Shown: one piece after another, positions 55,572-63,601 of the stretch
How positions within the stretch are numbered: the stretch's first letter is position 1
How the letters are laid out: every line of letters starts with the position of its first letter
DNA from: Beijerinckia sp. 28-YEA-48
GTDB taxonomy: Bacteria > Pseudomonadota > Alphaproteobacteria > Rhizobiales > Beijerinckiaceae
Length of the DNA stretch: 64,000 nt
Direction: 5' to 3'
Assembly: GCF_900104955.1 (NCBI RefSeq)
Contig: NZ_FNSI01000001.1
Location: 5,056,001 to 5,120,000, forward strand
Made by a program: the position numbers and the translations under genes
Notes under the pieces: generated by a model
The model's database searches: none
What the model was told of the DNA's origin: nothing
The model's input: only the letters and a program-made list of their open reading frames with translations

Positions 55572-56390
55572 ATGTCCGGCACCATTACACTAGGCATCAT
55601 CGGCTTCGGCGAGGTCGGATCAACTTTCGCGCGCGAATTCCTCGCGCGTGGAGGTGTGTCGATCTCTACATATGACATTCTTTTCAATGACCCGCAGAAG
55701 GGGGCAGCGAAAATCGAATTGGCGAAAAGCATGGGCGTGCGGCCGGCGAAAAGCGCGGCTGACGCCAGCCGCGACGCGCGCATCGTCATTTCCGCCGTCA
55801 CGGCTTCCAACGTGCTTGATGTGGCGGGCGAAGCGGCCGGCTATCTCAACCAGGGCCAGTTGTTCTTCGACATCAATTCGGCTTCGCCGGTGACGAAGAA
55901 GACGGCGGCGGGCCAGATCAATGCCTCGCATGCGAAATATGTCGAAGGCGCTGTGATGGCGCCGGTGCCTGGCCCCGGCATTAAAGTGCCGATCCTGGCT
56001 GGCGGTCCAGCGGCGGAAGAAGCAGCCGCGCTACTCAATGGTCTCGGCATGAACGTGACGCCGGTGACAACGGAGCCCGGCCGCGCCTCGGCGATGAAGC
56101 TGTGCCGCTCGATCGTCATCAAGGGTCTTGAAGCGATCATGGTCGATTGCGCCGCGGCGGCAAAACAATGGGGCGTCGAGGACGAAGTGTTCGCCAGCCT
56201 CGACGCCAGCTATCCGTCGATCGATTTCCGTCAGCTTGCGGAAACGATGGGCGGTCGTGTACGTCAACACGGCATTCGCCGCGCCGCGGAAATGCGGGAG
56301 GCGGCGATGATGGTTGAGGATCTGGGCATGAATCCCGGCCTTTGCAGCGCCATCGCCGACGCACAAGAAAGAGGAGCCGACAAGAAATGA
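55572..56390 (+). CDS. NAD(P)-binding dehydrogenase with DUF1932 domain
   Basis: 272 residues from ATG 55572; a longer frame overlaps the upstream gene and is unconserved. Rossmann motif LGIIGFGEVGSTFAREFL (6-23), serine/lysine positions of the beta-hydroxyacid family (DINSASPVTKK near 108-118), and a C-terminal DUF1932 helical domain from about 175 (GRASAMKLCRSIVIKGLEA). Catalytic chemistry is probably oxidation or reduction of a hydroxyacid in the aromatic pathway. Its stop codon overlaps the amidohydrolase start (ATGA), so the pair is coupled. Confidence 0.87.
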   Translation: MSGTITLGIIGFGEVGSTFAREFLARGGVSISTYDILFNDPQKGAAKIELAKSMGVRPAKSAADASRDARIVISAVTASNVLDVAGEAAGYLNQGQLFFDINSASPVTKKTAAGQINASHAKYVEGAVMAPVPGPGIKVPILAGGPAAEEAAALLNGLGMNVTPVTTEPGRASAMKLCRSIVIKGLEAIMVDCAAAAKQWGVEDEVFASLDASYPSIDFRQLAETMGGRVRQHGIRRAAEMREAAMMVEDLGMNPGLCSAIADAQERGADKK

Positions 56391-57298
56391 GTGCGCTGGA
56401 CAAACACAAAAACCCGCCGAGCGATTTCACGCCGACCATTCCGCCGCCGGACCCGAACACCAAGACGCCGAAATTCAAACTGCCGCACAATGCGACGGAT
56501 GCGCATTGCCACATCTTCGGACCGGGCGACGTCTATCCGTTCGCGCCCGATCGTTCCTACACGCCGCCGGATTCAGGCCTCGAGAAATTCGCCGCTTTGC
56601 AGGCGAAGGTTGGTCTCACTCGCGCTGTCATCGTCAACGCCTCGTGCCATGGCAATGACAACACTGTGTGCCTGGATGCCATCGCCCAGTCGAACGGCCG
56701 CTATCGCGCCGTCGCCAATATCGACGACACGTTCAGCGAGAAGGCGATCGAGGAACTGCACAACGGTGGTATCCGTGGTTGCCGCTTCAACTTCGTCGCT
56801 CATCTTGGCGGCGTGCCCGACATGCGCGTGCTCCACAATGTCGTCGACAAGATCAAGAATTTCGGTTGGTCGCTCGACGTGCATTTCGATGCGATCGATC
56901 TGCCCGAATATGCGCCGATGCTGGCGAAGCTGCCGGTGATCTACACGGTCGATCACATGGGCCGCGTCAAGGCCAGCGATGGCTTGCAGCAGAAGCCGTT
57001 CGAATGTCTCGTCAACCTGATCAAGGACGACGAGAAGTGCTGGGTGAAGGTGTGTGGGTCCGAGCGTGTGTCCTCGACCGGCTATCCCTTCCACGATGCG
57101 ATCCCGTTCGCCCGCCAGATCTGCGAGCTGGCGCCCGATCGCATCATCTGGGGCACCGACTGGCCGCATCCCAACGTCAAGCAGATGCCGAACGATGGCG
57201 ATCTGGTCGATCTGATCCCGCTGTTCGCGCCGGAACCGGAATTGCAGCAGAAGCTGCTCGTCACCAATCCGGGCCGGCTCTATTTCGACGAGAAATAG
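56387..57298 (+). CDS. Amidohydrolase family protein (LigI-like)
   Basis: 303 residues starting inside the DUF1932 stop codon. Metal-site motif NATDAHCHIFGP (HxH, about residues 34-45), VYPFAPDRSYTPPDSG next to it, a central YTVDHMGRVKAS and terminal WGTDWPHPN holding the aspartate. These are hallmarks of the amidohydrolase_2 group that includes 2-pyrone-4,6-dicarboxylate lactonase LigI. It probably hydrolyses a lactone, or decarboxylates or hydrolyses a dicarboxylic intermediate of aromatic breakdown. Exact substrate unknown. A strong terminator follows. Confidence 0.88.
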   Translation: MSALDKHKNPPSDFTPTIPPPDPNTKTPKFKLPHNATDAHCHIFGPGDVYPFAPDRSYTPPDSGLEKFAALQAKVGLTRAVIVNASCHGNDNTVCLDAIAQSNGRYRAVANIDDTFSEKAIEELHNGGIRGCRFNFVAHLGGVPDMRVLHNVVDKIKNFGWSLDVHFDAIDLPEYAPMLAKLPVIYTVDHMGRVKASDGLQQKPFECLVNLIKDDEKCWVKVCGSERVSSTGYPFHDAIPFARQICELAPDRIIWGTDWPHPNVKQMPNDGDLVDLIPLFAPEPELQQKLLVTNPGRLYFDEK

Positions 57299-57323
57299 GC
57301 TTTAGGCTCTGACGATATGAAGA

Positions 57324-57352
57324 CGCCCGCATCGCAGGATGCGGGCGTTTTT
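57324..57352 (+). terminator. Intrinsic terminator after the amidohydrolase gene
   Basis: Perfect 10-base stem CGCCCGCATC (57324-57333) / GATGCGGGCG (57338-57347), loop GCAG, then TTTTT, 26 bases after the stop codon. Confidence 0.92.
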
Positions 57353-57386
57353 GTTTCGAAGCCTCGGCGTGTCAGGCGACGCTTCG

Positions 57387-57511
57387 TCGTCATTGCGAGC
57401 GCAGCGAAGCAATCCAGGGTCAAGGTGTGGAAACATCAGCACCAGAGGTATTTCTCGGCATTTTACCGCGTGCTCCCGGATTGCTTCGTCGCTGCGCTCC
57501 TCGCAATGACG
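57387..57511. repeat. Inverted pair of GTCATTGCGAGC...AATCCAG units
   Basis: The left unit CGTCATTGCGAGCGCAGCGA, continuing to AATCCAGG, is at about 57387-57419. Its inverse, GGATTGCTTCGTCGCTGCGC continuing to CTCGCAATGACG, is at 57478-57511. The unit is one I know as very common between genes of many alphaproteobacteria. The pair sits between two convergent genes after the terminator. Confidence 0.85.
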
Positions 57512-57528
57512 TTGCAAGTCGGACTGAC

Positions 57529-59148
57529 CTAGCGCGAAGCGGCGACGCGCTCGCGCACCGCGTCGGCCAGTCTGGCGATATCCGCTGGCGACGTGATCGT
57601 GGCTGTCGCCATCGTGTAACGGTCCGGCCGCACCACGACGAGGCTGTCTTTGGCGACCGGCAGCATCTGCTCCAACAGTCCATCGACATCGCGGCAAGCA
57701 GGGATCGCCGGATCGGCGCGGCGGTCGATGTTGAGGCGCATCGGCGTGACGGCGAGGGTGCGCAGGCCGTCGATGCCGAAATCCTCGCGCAGCGCTCGGG
57801 CAATCGTGCCTTGCGCATTCTCGCCATAGGCGATGAGCGCAAAATGATTGCCGATGAGATCGTCCATCTTCGCGGTCGAACGGTCGAGCAATTCGACCGT
57901 CGGCTGCGGGAACATGCGGCCGACGACTTTCGATGTGGTGTCTTCCACCAGAAAGCCCTGCTTGTAATAGGGCTTCGGCTTGAACTTCATCTGCGCGAAA
58001 TAGTTCTGCAGTTTGGGCACGAAGCGCATCAGGCGGAAGGCGCCTTGCACCAGGAAAGCCTGCACCGGCGAGGTCGGCATCATCACCTTGCCGATGTTGA
58101 TGGCGAATTCGATCAAAGCCCAGGCGTGCGGCTTGCGCTCGGCCTGATAGCTGTCGAGAACGCCGGGGCCGGTGATGTCCTTGGCGATGGCGGTGAAGCG
58201 CCAGGCGAGCGCATGGGCGTCGCGCACGCCGCTGTTCATGCCCTGGCCGGCGAAGGGTGGCGTCAGATGGGCGGCGTCGCCGGCGAGATAAATGCGTTTG
58301 GTGTTCCACGTGTCGCAGACACGTGCATGGAAGGCATAGACCTGCCGGCGCACGATCTTGGCGTTTTCATCAGGGCCATACATGGCGAGCAGTTTCTTGA
58401 CCGATTCCTCGGTGGCGATCTCCTCGTCGGATTCGCCCTCGCGTAGTTTGAATTCGTAGCGACGCTTGCCATCGGGGCCGGGCAGGCAGATGGCGGCGCG
58501 CGCCGGATTGCACAGCACGCGGGTCTGGCGCAGGCGCTCCTTCGTCTCTTCCATGTCGACGATGAGCCACTTGTCGGGGTAGGTCGAGCCTTGCAATTCG
58601 GCGCCGATGATCTTGCGCAGGGCGCTGCGGCCGCCGTCGCAGGCGGCGAGATATTGGGCGCGGATCGTCAGCGGCGTGCCGTCGAGACGTTTGATCTCGA
58701 CGGTGACGCCGTCAGCATCCTCGTTGACGCTCTCGAATGTGTGCTGGAATAGCGGTTCGACGCTGCTCCAGCGCGACAGGCCCTGGCGTAACGTCGCTTC
58801 GAGCTCGGGCTGGGTGAAGGCGCTGCGGCGCGGATAGCCATATTCGCGCGTCGTCGGCTCGACGCGGGCGAAATTGACGCCTGTCGTCGACATATAGTGC
58901 GAGCCATAGTCCGGCGCGATATCGGCCATGACCTCTTTGATCAGGCCGCAGGCTTGCATGGTGCGCAGCGATTCATCGTCAATGGAGACCGCGCGGGGCG
59001 CTTGCACGGTGAACTCATTGCGTTCGACGAGAATGGTGCGAACGCCGGCCTCGCCGAGCAGATTGGCGAGGGTCAGTCCTGTTGGGCCGGCGCCGATAAT
59101 GACGACGTCGCAGGTTTTATCAGGCTGAGCCTGGTCAAACGTAGTCAC
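57529..59148 (-). CDS. FAD-dependent aromatic monooxygenase (MhpA-like)
   Basis: 539-residue class A flavoprotein hydroxylase. FAD motif GAGPTGLTLANLLGEAG near 19-35; DG-type motif LAACDGGRSALRK; and GDAAHLTPPFAGQGMNSGVRDAHALAWR near 290-317, where the aspartate binds ribityl. The C-terminal thioredoxin-like domain (about 400-535) is that of the MhpA/PheA subgroup. It would hydroxylate a phenolic ring before cleavage, probably giving the substrate of the neighbouring dioxygenase. The start is GTG 59148, after a GGGGGGAAGT site. It lies 18 bases downstream of the IclR gene, in one operon with it. Confidence 0.93.
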   Translation of the reverse strand: MTTFDQAQPDKTCDVVIIGAGPTGLTLANLLGEAGVRTILVERNEFTVQAPRAVSIDDESLRTMQACGLIKEVMADIAPDYGSHYMSTTGVNFARVEPTTREYGYPRRSAFTQPELEATLRQGLSRWSSVEPLFQHTFESVNEDADGVTVEIKRLDGTPLTIRAQYLAACDGGRSALRKIIGAELQGSTYPDKWLIVDMEETKERLRQTRVLCNPARAAICLPGPDGKRRYEFKLREGESDEEIATEESVKKLLAMYGPDENAKIVRRQVYAFHARVCDTWNTKRIYLAGDAAHLTPPFAGQGMNSGVRDAHALAWRFTAIAKDITGPGVLDSYQAERKPHAWALIEFAINIGKVMMPTSPVQAFLVQGAFRLMRFVPKLQNYFAQMKFKPKPYYKQGFLVEDTTSKVVGRMFPQPTVELLDRSTAKMDDLIGNHFALIAYGENAQGTIARALREDFGIDGLRTLAVTPMRLNIDRRADPAIPACRDVDGLLEQMLPVAKDSLVVVRPDRYTMATATITSPADIARLADAVRERVAASR

Positions 59149-59166
59149 ACTTCCCCCCTAATGGTG

Positions 59167-59937
59167 TCAGGCCACTTTCTGTGTCGCTTTGGCGGTGGCT
59201 TCGTAACGGTGGCGCAAATCTTCGGCCAGCAGGCTGGCTGCGGAAACGACAAGCAGGATCAGCCGACGCCGCTGGCCTTCATCGATGCCGGCATCATGCG
59301 CGACGATGGAGAGCGAGGCGACGAGCCCAGCGTCCTTCAGAATGACCGGCGCGGAAATGCCGGCGAGGCCTGGGTCGATCTCGCTGGCGGTCGAGCAGAA
59401 GCCGCGCTTGCGGATGTCGGCGAGCTCAGCGCGCAGGGCGTCGGCCGTACCGTCGAGCCCGGCATGGTTTTCGATGAGCTTGTTGAATTGGCGCGTCGGC
59501 AGATGGGCGAGGATGACTTTCGAGGTCGAGCCGCGGGTGAGCGGCATCGGCCGTCCCCGTTCGTAGCTCGAGCGAAACGGCGTGTCGGCGGCCGCCTCGT
59601 CGGCGACGCACATCACCGAGCCGTTGTAAAAGCGGGCCAGCATGGCGACGCAGGGCACATGCGCCTGCATCACCACATCGTGCAGGACGGGCCGGCCAGC
59701 CACCACCAGCGGATCGGTGAGGCGCAGCGAGCGATCGAATTCGATGAAGGCAGGCCCAAGCCGATAGGAGGCTTCGGCCGCCTGTTCGAGAAAGCCGCCG
59801 GCGACGAGATCGCGCACGGTGCGATAGACGGTGCTGGCGGGCACGCCGATGGCTTCGGCGATGGCCGGCACGGTCCAGGCCGGGGTGTCGGGCGTGAACA
59901 GGCGCAGGACGCCGAGGAATCTGCTGAAGCCAGCCAT
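59167..59937 (-). CDS. IclR-family transcriptional regulator
   Basis: 256 residues from ATG 59937; an upstream in-frame start would add 14. N-terminal winged helix-turn-helix at about 10-70 (WTVPAIAEAIGVPASTVYRTVRDLVAGGFLEQ). The C-terminal effector domain (about 80-250) includes TPFRSSYERGRPMPLTRGSTSKVILA and GLAGISAPVILKDAGLVASLSIV. IclR proteins of this kind often sense aromatic acids. It is divergent from the aldolase-dioxygenase operon and cotranscribed with the monooxygenase, so it probably controls both. Confidence 0.93.
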   Translation of the reverse strand: MAGFSRFLGVLRLFTPDTPAWTVPAIAEAIGVPASTVYRTVRDLVAGGFLEQAAEASYRLGPAFIEFDRSLRLTDPLVVAGRPVLHDVVMQAHVPCVAMLARFYNGSVMCVADEAAADTPFRSSYERGRPMPLTRGSTSKVILAHLPTRQFNKLIENHAGLDGTADALRAELADIRKRGFCSTASEIDPGLAGISAPVILKDAGLVASLSIVAHDAGIDEGQRRRLILLVVSAASLLAEDLRHRYEATAKATQKVA

Positions 59938-60010
59938 ATGCCTTGCTCCTTTGTCAGAACTGCTCTGAGCTGCCTGCAAGATGCATCTTTATTATTATTT
60001 TTTGAGAATA

Positions 60011-60039
60011 TTGACAATCAAAATCGTAAGCGATAATCA
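60011..60039 (+). promoter_or_regulatory. Candidate promoter/operator between iclR and the aldolase gene
   Basis: TTGACA (60011-60016) is followed after 17 bases by TAATCA (60034-60039); an overlapping GATAAT (60032-60037) would give a 15-base spacer. The -35 overlaps a small palindrome TTGA-CAA-TCAA (60011-60021) within an AT-rich block (about 59986-60047), a plausible IclR site. The AT-rich block sits in the 203-base divergent gap. Confidence 0.45.
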
Positions 60040-60140
60040 TATTTATGAGACGCGGTGTCTTGCCTGCGACACGTTTGTGCGCGAGGGCTTGCCGCAGCAA
60101 CGTCTCGACACAGGGTCGGGCATCGGGAGGAGCGAAGCGT

Positions 60141-60941
60141 ATGTGTGCACCGGGACATAGTCATTCGTTTGATCCGGCGAGCGCCGGGGGCGTTGCCTCC
60201 ACGACGGCGACGGCTGGTCCGAAAGCCGATGCCAGCCTCATCGAAGATCTCGTCACAGCCAATCATATTCTCTACGGCGAGGGCATCGTCGATGCCTTCG
60301 GCCACGTCAGCGCCCGTCACGACAAGCGGCCCGATCGGTTCCTTTTGGCGCGCAACATGGCGCCGGCCACGGTCGAAGCGGAAGACATCGTCGAGTTCGA
60401 TCTCGATGGCGCGCCTGTCGATGCCCATGGCCGGGCCGTCTATCTCGAACGGTTCATTCACGCCGAAATCTATCGGGCGCGGCCCGATGTGATGGGCATC
60501 GTTCATTCTCACTCCCTGTCGGTCGTGCCGTTCAGTCTGGTGCCGTCGTTCCCGTTCCGCGCCGTCACACACATGGGTTCGTTCATCGGCACCTGCGCAC
60601 CGATCTTCGACCTTCGCGACGTGGTTGGCGACGACAATGATCTGCTCATCACCAACGGCATGCAGGGCAAGGCGCTGGCGAAAGTCCTGGGCGATCTGAA
60701 CGTCGTGCTGATGCGCGGCCATGGTTCGACGGCTGTCGGCACCACGCTGCGCGAAGCGGTGTTCCGCGCCGTCTATACGGAGCAGAACGCCAGGGTGCTG
60801 TCGGACGCCGCGCGCCTTGGCGGTCCGATCACCTCGTTGAGCGAGGGGGAAACGCGCACGGCGACCCGTGTCATCGGTGGCACCGCCTCGCGCGCTTGGA
60901 ACCTGTGGGCCTTGCAGGCGCAAGGCGACATGGAAGGATAG
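60141..60941 (+). CDS. Class II aldolase/adducin-family protein
   Basis: 266 residues from ATG 60141, with GGGAGGAG upstream; a longer frame is unconserved. Zinc-binding histidines are visible in HSHSLSVVP near 119-127 and in RGHGSTAVG near 193-201; the GHVSARHD motif near 55-62 and HAEIYRARPDV helix complete the fold. Members cleave or decarboxylate hydroxyacids (fuculose-phosphate-aldolase fold). Here it is expected to cleave the chain product of ring opening into smaller acids. It is 56 bases before the dioxygenase gene. Confidence 0.87.
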   Translation: MCAPGHSHSFDPASAGGVASTTATAGPKADASLIEDLVTANHILYGEGIVDAFGHVSARHDKRPDRFLLARNMAPATVEAEDIVEFDLDGAPVDAHGRAVYLERFIHAEIYRARPDVMGIVHSHSLSVVPFSLVPSFPFRAVTHMGSFIGTCAPIFDLRDVVGDDNDLLITNGMQGKALAKVLGDLNVVLMRGHGSTAVGTTLREAVFRAVYTEQNARVLSDAARLGGPITSLSEGETRTATRVIGGTASRAWNLWALQAQGDMEG

Positions 60942-60997
60942 GGGCCGATCAGGCGCCCTAAGGACTTGTTGTAGATAACCAACGGATGGAGCCTCAG

Positions 60998-62044
60998 ATG
61001 TCGACAGCTACCGCAGTCGCGCCGGCGAAAGACCGGCAGAAGTTTTATGACCGCCTCGCGCCCCAAAATTTGGCGCCGTTGTGGGAAGTGCTCAAGGGCC
61101 TCGTGCCGCTTGAGCCGAAGAGCAAATTCGTGCCGCATGTCTGGCGCTTCAAGGAATGCCGCGAATTCCTGATGGAAGCCGGCGATCTCCTGACGGCGGA
61201 TGAAGCCGAGCGCCGCGTGCTGGTGTTCGAGAACCCGGCCATGCCGGGCGGTTCGCGCATCACCGCCACCATGTATTCGGGCATGCAGCTCATCCTGCCG
61301 GGTGAGATCGCGCCGGCCCATCGTCACACCGCTTCGGCGTTGCGCTTCGTGCTCGAAGGCAACCTCGGTTATACGGCGGTGGCTGGCGAGCGCACCGAAA
61401 TGGAGCGCGGCGATTTCGTCATCACGCCGAACTGGGCCTGGCACGACCACGGCCAGGAGCATGACAAGCCGGTGATCTGGATCGATGGCCTCGATCTGCA
61501 CATGATCAACTTCTTCGAAACGGCCTTCAGCGAGCACGCCAATGACAAGGCGCAGCTGGTGCAGAAGCAGCCGGGTGAATCGCAGGCGCGCTGGGGTGCC
61601 AATATGGCGCCGTTCCAGATGGCATCGCCGTTCGGCCTGACGACGCCGATCTTCAACTACAAGTATAAGGCCAGCCGGGAAGCGCTGATGGCGATCGCCG
61701 CCGCCGGCAAGCCGGACGCTTATCGCGCCCACGCGTTGCGTTACACCAATCCGATCGACGGCGGCTGGCCGATGCCGACCATCGCGGCCTGGCTGTCGCA
61801 TCTGCCGAAGGGTTTCGAGACCAAGCCGCTGCGCTCGACCGATGGCCAGACCGTCATCGTCGTCGAAGGCGAGATCGAAGTCGAAGCTGGCGACAAGAGC
61901 TTCCGCGCTGGCGAAGGCGATGTCATCTCGATGCCGAGCTGGGTGTGGCGCAAGTATCGCGCCTCGAAGGATGCGATCACCTTCACCTTCTCCGACCGCA
62001 GCGCGCAGGAGAAGCTCGGCCTGTTCCGCGAGGAACTGCGCTAA
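60998..62044 (+). CDS. Gentisate 1,2-dioxygenase-like double-cupin protein
   Basis: 348 residues from ATG 60998, chosen because GGAG lies 6 bases upstream; an ATG at 60986 is possible. The N-terminal cupin has the iron-ligand pattern PAHRHTASALRFVLEG near 108-123 with WAWHDHGQEH later; the C-terminal cupin has TVIVVEGEIEVEAGDKSFRAGEGDVISMPSWVWRKY. This matches gentisate 1,2-dioxygenase, an Fe(II) enzyme opening the gentisate ring to maleylpyruvate. Some relatives prefer salicylate or 1-hydroxy-2-naphthoate, so substrate is not settled. Second gene of the aldolase operon, followed by a terminator. Confidence 0.88.
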   Translation: MSTATAVAPAKDRQKFYDRLAPQNLAPLWEVLKGLVPLEPKSKFVPHVWRFKECREFLMEAGDLLTADEAERRVLVFENPAMPGGSRITATMYSGMQLILPGEIAPAHRHTASALRFVLEGNLGYTAVAGERTEMERGDFVITPNWAWHDHGQEHDKPVIWIDGLDLHMINFFETAFSEHANDKAQLVQKQPGESQARWGANMAPFQMASPFGLTTPIFNYKYKASREALMAIAAAGKPDAYRAHALRYTNPIDGGWPMPTIAAWLSHLPKGFETKPLRSTDGQTVIVVEGEIEVEAGDKSFRAGEGDVISMPSWVWRKYRASKDAITFTFSDRSAQEKLGLFREELR

Positions 62045-62075
62045 GCAAATTGGACTGCACTAAACTGCATTGATG

Positions 62076-62108
62076 ACGCCGCGGCTGAACATTAGCCGCG
62101 GCGTTTTC
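62076..62108 (+). terminator. Intrinsic terminator after the gentisate dioxygenase-like gene
   Basis: Perfect 11-base stem ACGCCGCGGCT (62076-62086) / AGCCGCGGCGT (62094-62104), loop GAACATT, then TTTCG and more T residues. Confidence 0.88.
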
Positions 62109-62262
62109 GTTTGGGTCTCGGTATTGTCCGCCCTCAGCGCTGAGCAGCCGCCGCGAATATGTATGTTCTTCCATACCGGCGCGAAGCTGCCTCTGCCCAA
62201 GGCATAGACCGAAGCTGTCGTTCCCATAACCGAAGGCGATATGGCTGCGGTACGAGGCACAG

Positions 62263-62294
62263 GGCGTGTCTGGTCAAACTCATTTGAACACGCC
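62263..62294 (+). promoter_or_regulatory. Long inverted repeat in the glycerate kinase leader
   Basis: GGCGTGT (62263-62269) pairs with ACACGCC (62288-62294), enclosing TCAAA (62274-62278) / TTTGA (62283-62287); a CTGG bulge separates the two stems on the 5' side. It lies about 60 bases upstream of the glycerate kinase start. Apart from it and the terminator, the 308-base gap 62045-62352 shows nothing I can name. Confidence 0.4.
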
Positions 62295-62352
62295 GATTTG
62301 GGCTTGCGTTCCGCTGCGATCGGCGTCAAGCGAGAACGTAAGCGGAGGAATC

Positions 62353-63600
62353 ATGACAGGGCGGCGGGCACTTCTGGAAACCATGTTCCGTGCGGCCATT
62401 GCTGCCGCCGATCCGGCTCTCGCCATTCCTCGTCATCTGCCGTCTGCGCCGCGTGGCCGGACCATCGTCATCGGCGCCGGCAAGGCCGCCGCCAGCATGG
62501 CCAAGGCGGTCGAAGACCATTGGCCGGGACCGCTCGAAGGGCTGGTGGTGACACGCTATGGCCATGGCGCCCCGTGCCAGCGCATCGAAGTGGTGGAAGC
62601 CGCCCATCCGGTGCCCGATGCGGCCGGCCGCGCCGCTGCCGGGCGTATCCTCGACAAGGTGCAAGGCCTCAGCCCCGACGATCTTGTCCTGTGTCTGATT
62701 TCCGGTGGTGGTTCGGCCTTGCTCAGCCTGCCGATCGACGGGCTGACGTTCGAAGCCAAACAAGCGATCAATTCAGCCTTGCTGAAAAGCGGCGCGCCCA
62801 TCGGTGAGATGAACATCGTGCGCAAGCATCTCTCGGCCATTAAGGGCGGCCGGCTGGCGGCTGCGGCCTGGCCGGCGCAGGTGGTGTCGCTGATCATTTC
62901 CGACGTACCCGGCGATGATCCCGCTGTCGTTGCCTCGGGGCCGACGATCGCCGATCCCAGCACATCGGCACAGGCCCTGGAGATTCTCCAGCGCTATGGC
63001 ATCGCCGTGCCCGAAGCGGTGGCGCAGCGCCTGGCGCGCGGCGAAGACGAAACGCCAAAGCCCGGCGATCCGCGCCTGGCCAGGGTCCAGACCCATGTCA
63101 TCGCCACGGCGCAATTGTCGCTCGATGCGGCGGCGGAGATCGCACGTCAGGCCGGGCTCAAGCCGGTGATCCTGGGCGATGCGATCGAAGGCGAAGCGCG
63201 CGATGTCGGGCGCGAACATGCCGCGCTGGCTTTGCACGTGACGCAAGAGGCGCGTCCCTGCGCCTTGCTGTCGGGCGGTGAGACGACGGTGACGGTGCGC
63301 GGCACCGGACGCGGTGGTCGCAACGCCGAATATCTTCTCGCCTTGGCTTTGGCGCTCAAGGGCCGCGCCGGCATTCACGCATTGGCCGGCGATACCGATG
63401 GCATTGATGGTGTTGAAGCCAGCGCTGGCGCGTTGGTTGCGCCCGATACATTGCAGCGCGCTGCCGCGCTCGGTTTGAACGCGCAAGCGATGCTCGACAA
63501 CAACGATGCCTGGACTTTCTTTTCGACGCTCGATGATCTGGTGGTCACGGGACCTACACTGACCAATGTGAACGATTTCCGCTGCACCATTATCGAGTGA
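62353..63600 (+). CDS. Glycerate 2-kinase (GckA/TtuD, MOFRL-type)
   Basis: 415 residues from ATG 62353, with GGAGGAA just upstream; the frame is open 29 codons further without conservation. Phosphorylates D-glycerate to 2-phosphoglycerate, in tartrate, glycolate or serine-cycle metabolism; older names call it hydroxypyruvate reductase TtuD. Features: VIGAGKAAASMAKAVE near 42-57, LCLISGGGSALLSLP near 120-134, MNIVRKHLSAIKGG near 154-167, and the C-terminal MOFRL-type GGETTVTVRGTGRGGRNAEYLLALAL. The next gene starts one base after its stop. Confidence 0.93.
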   Translation: MTGRRALLETMFRAAIAAADPALAIPRHLPSAPRGRTIVIGAGKAAASMAKAVEDHWPGPLEGLVVTRYGHGAPCQRIEVVEAAHPVPDAAGRAAAGRILDKVQGLSPDDLVLCLISGGGSALLSLPIDGLTFEAKQAINSALLKSGAPIGEMNIVRKHLSAIKGGRLAAAAWPAQVVSLIISDVPGDDPAVVASGPTIADPSTSAQALEILQRYGIAVPEAVAQRLARGEDETPKPGDPRLARVQTHVIATAQLSLDAAAEIARQAGLKPVILGDAIEGEARDVGREHAALALHVTQEARPCALLSGGETTVTVRGTGRGGRNAEYLLALALALKGRAGIHALAGDTDGIDGVEASAGALVAPDTLQRAAALGLNAQAMLDNNDAWTFFSTLDDLVVTGPTLTNVNDFRCTIIE

Positions 63601-63601
63601 C

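Noticed and set aside
62060..62329. An 89-codon minus-strand frame before glycerate kinase
   Set aside because: It spans the terminator and leader region, has no ribosome site and no recognisable protein features.
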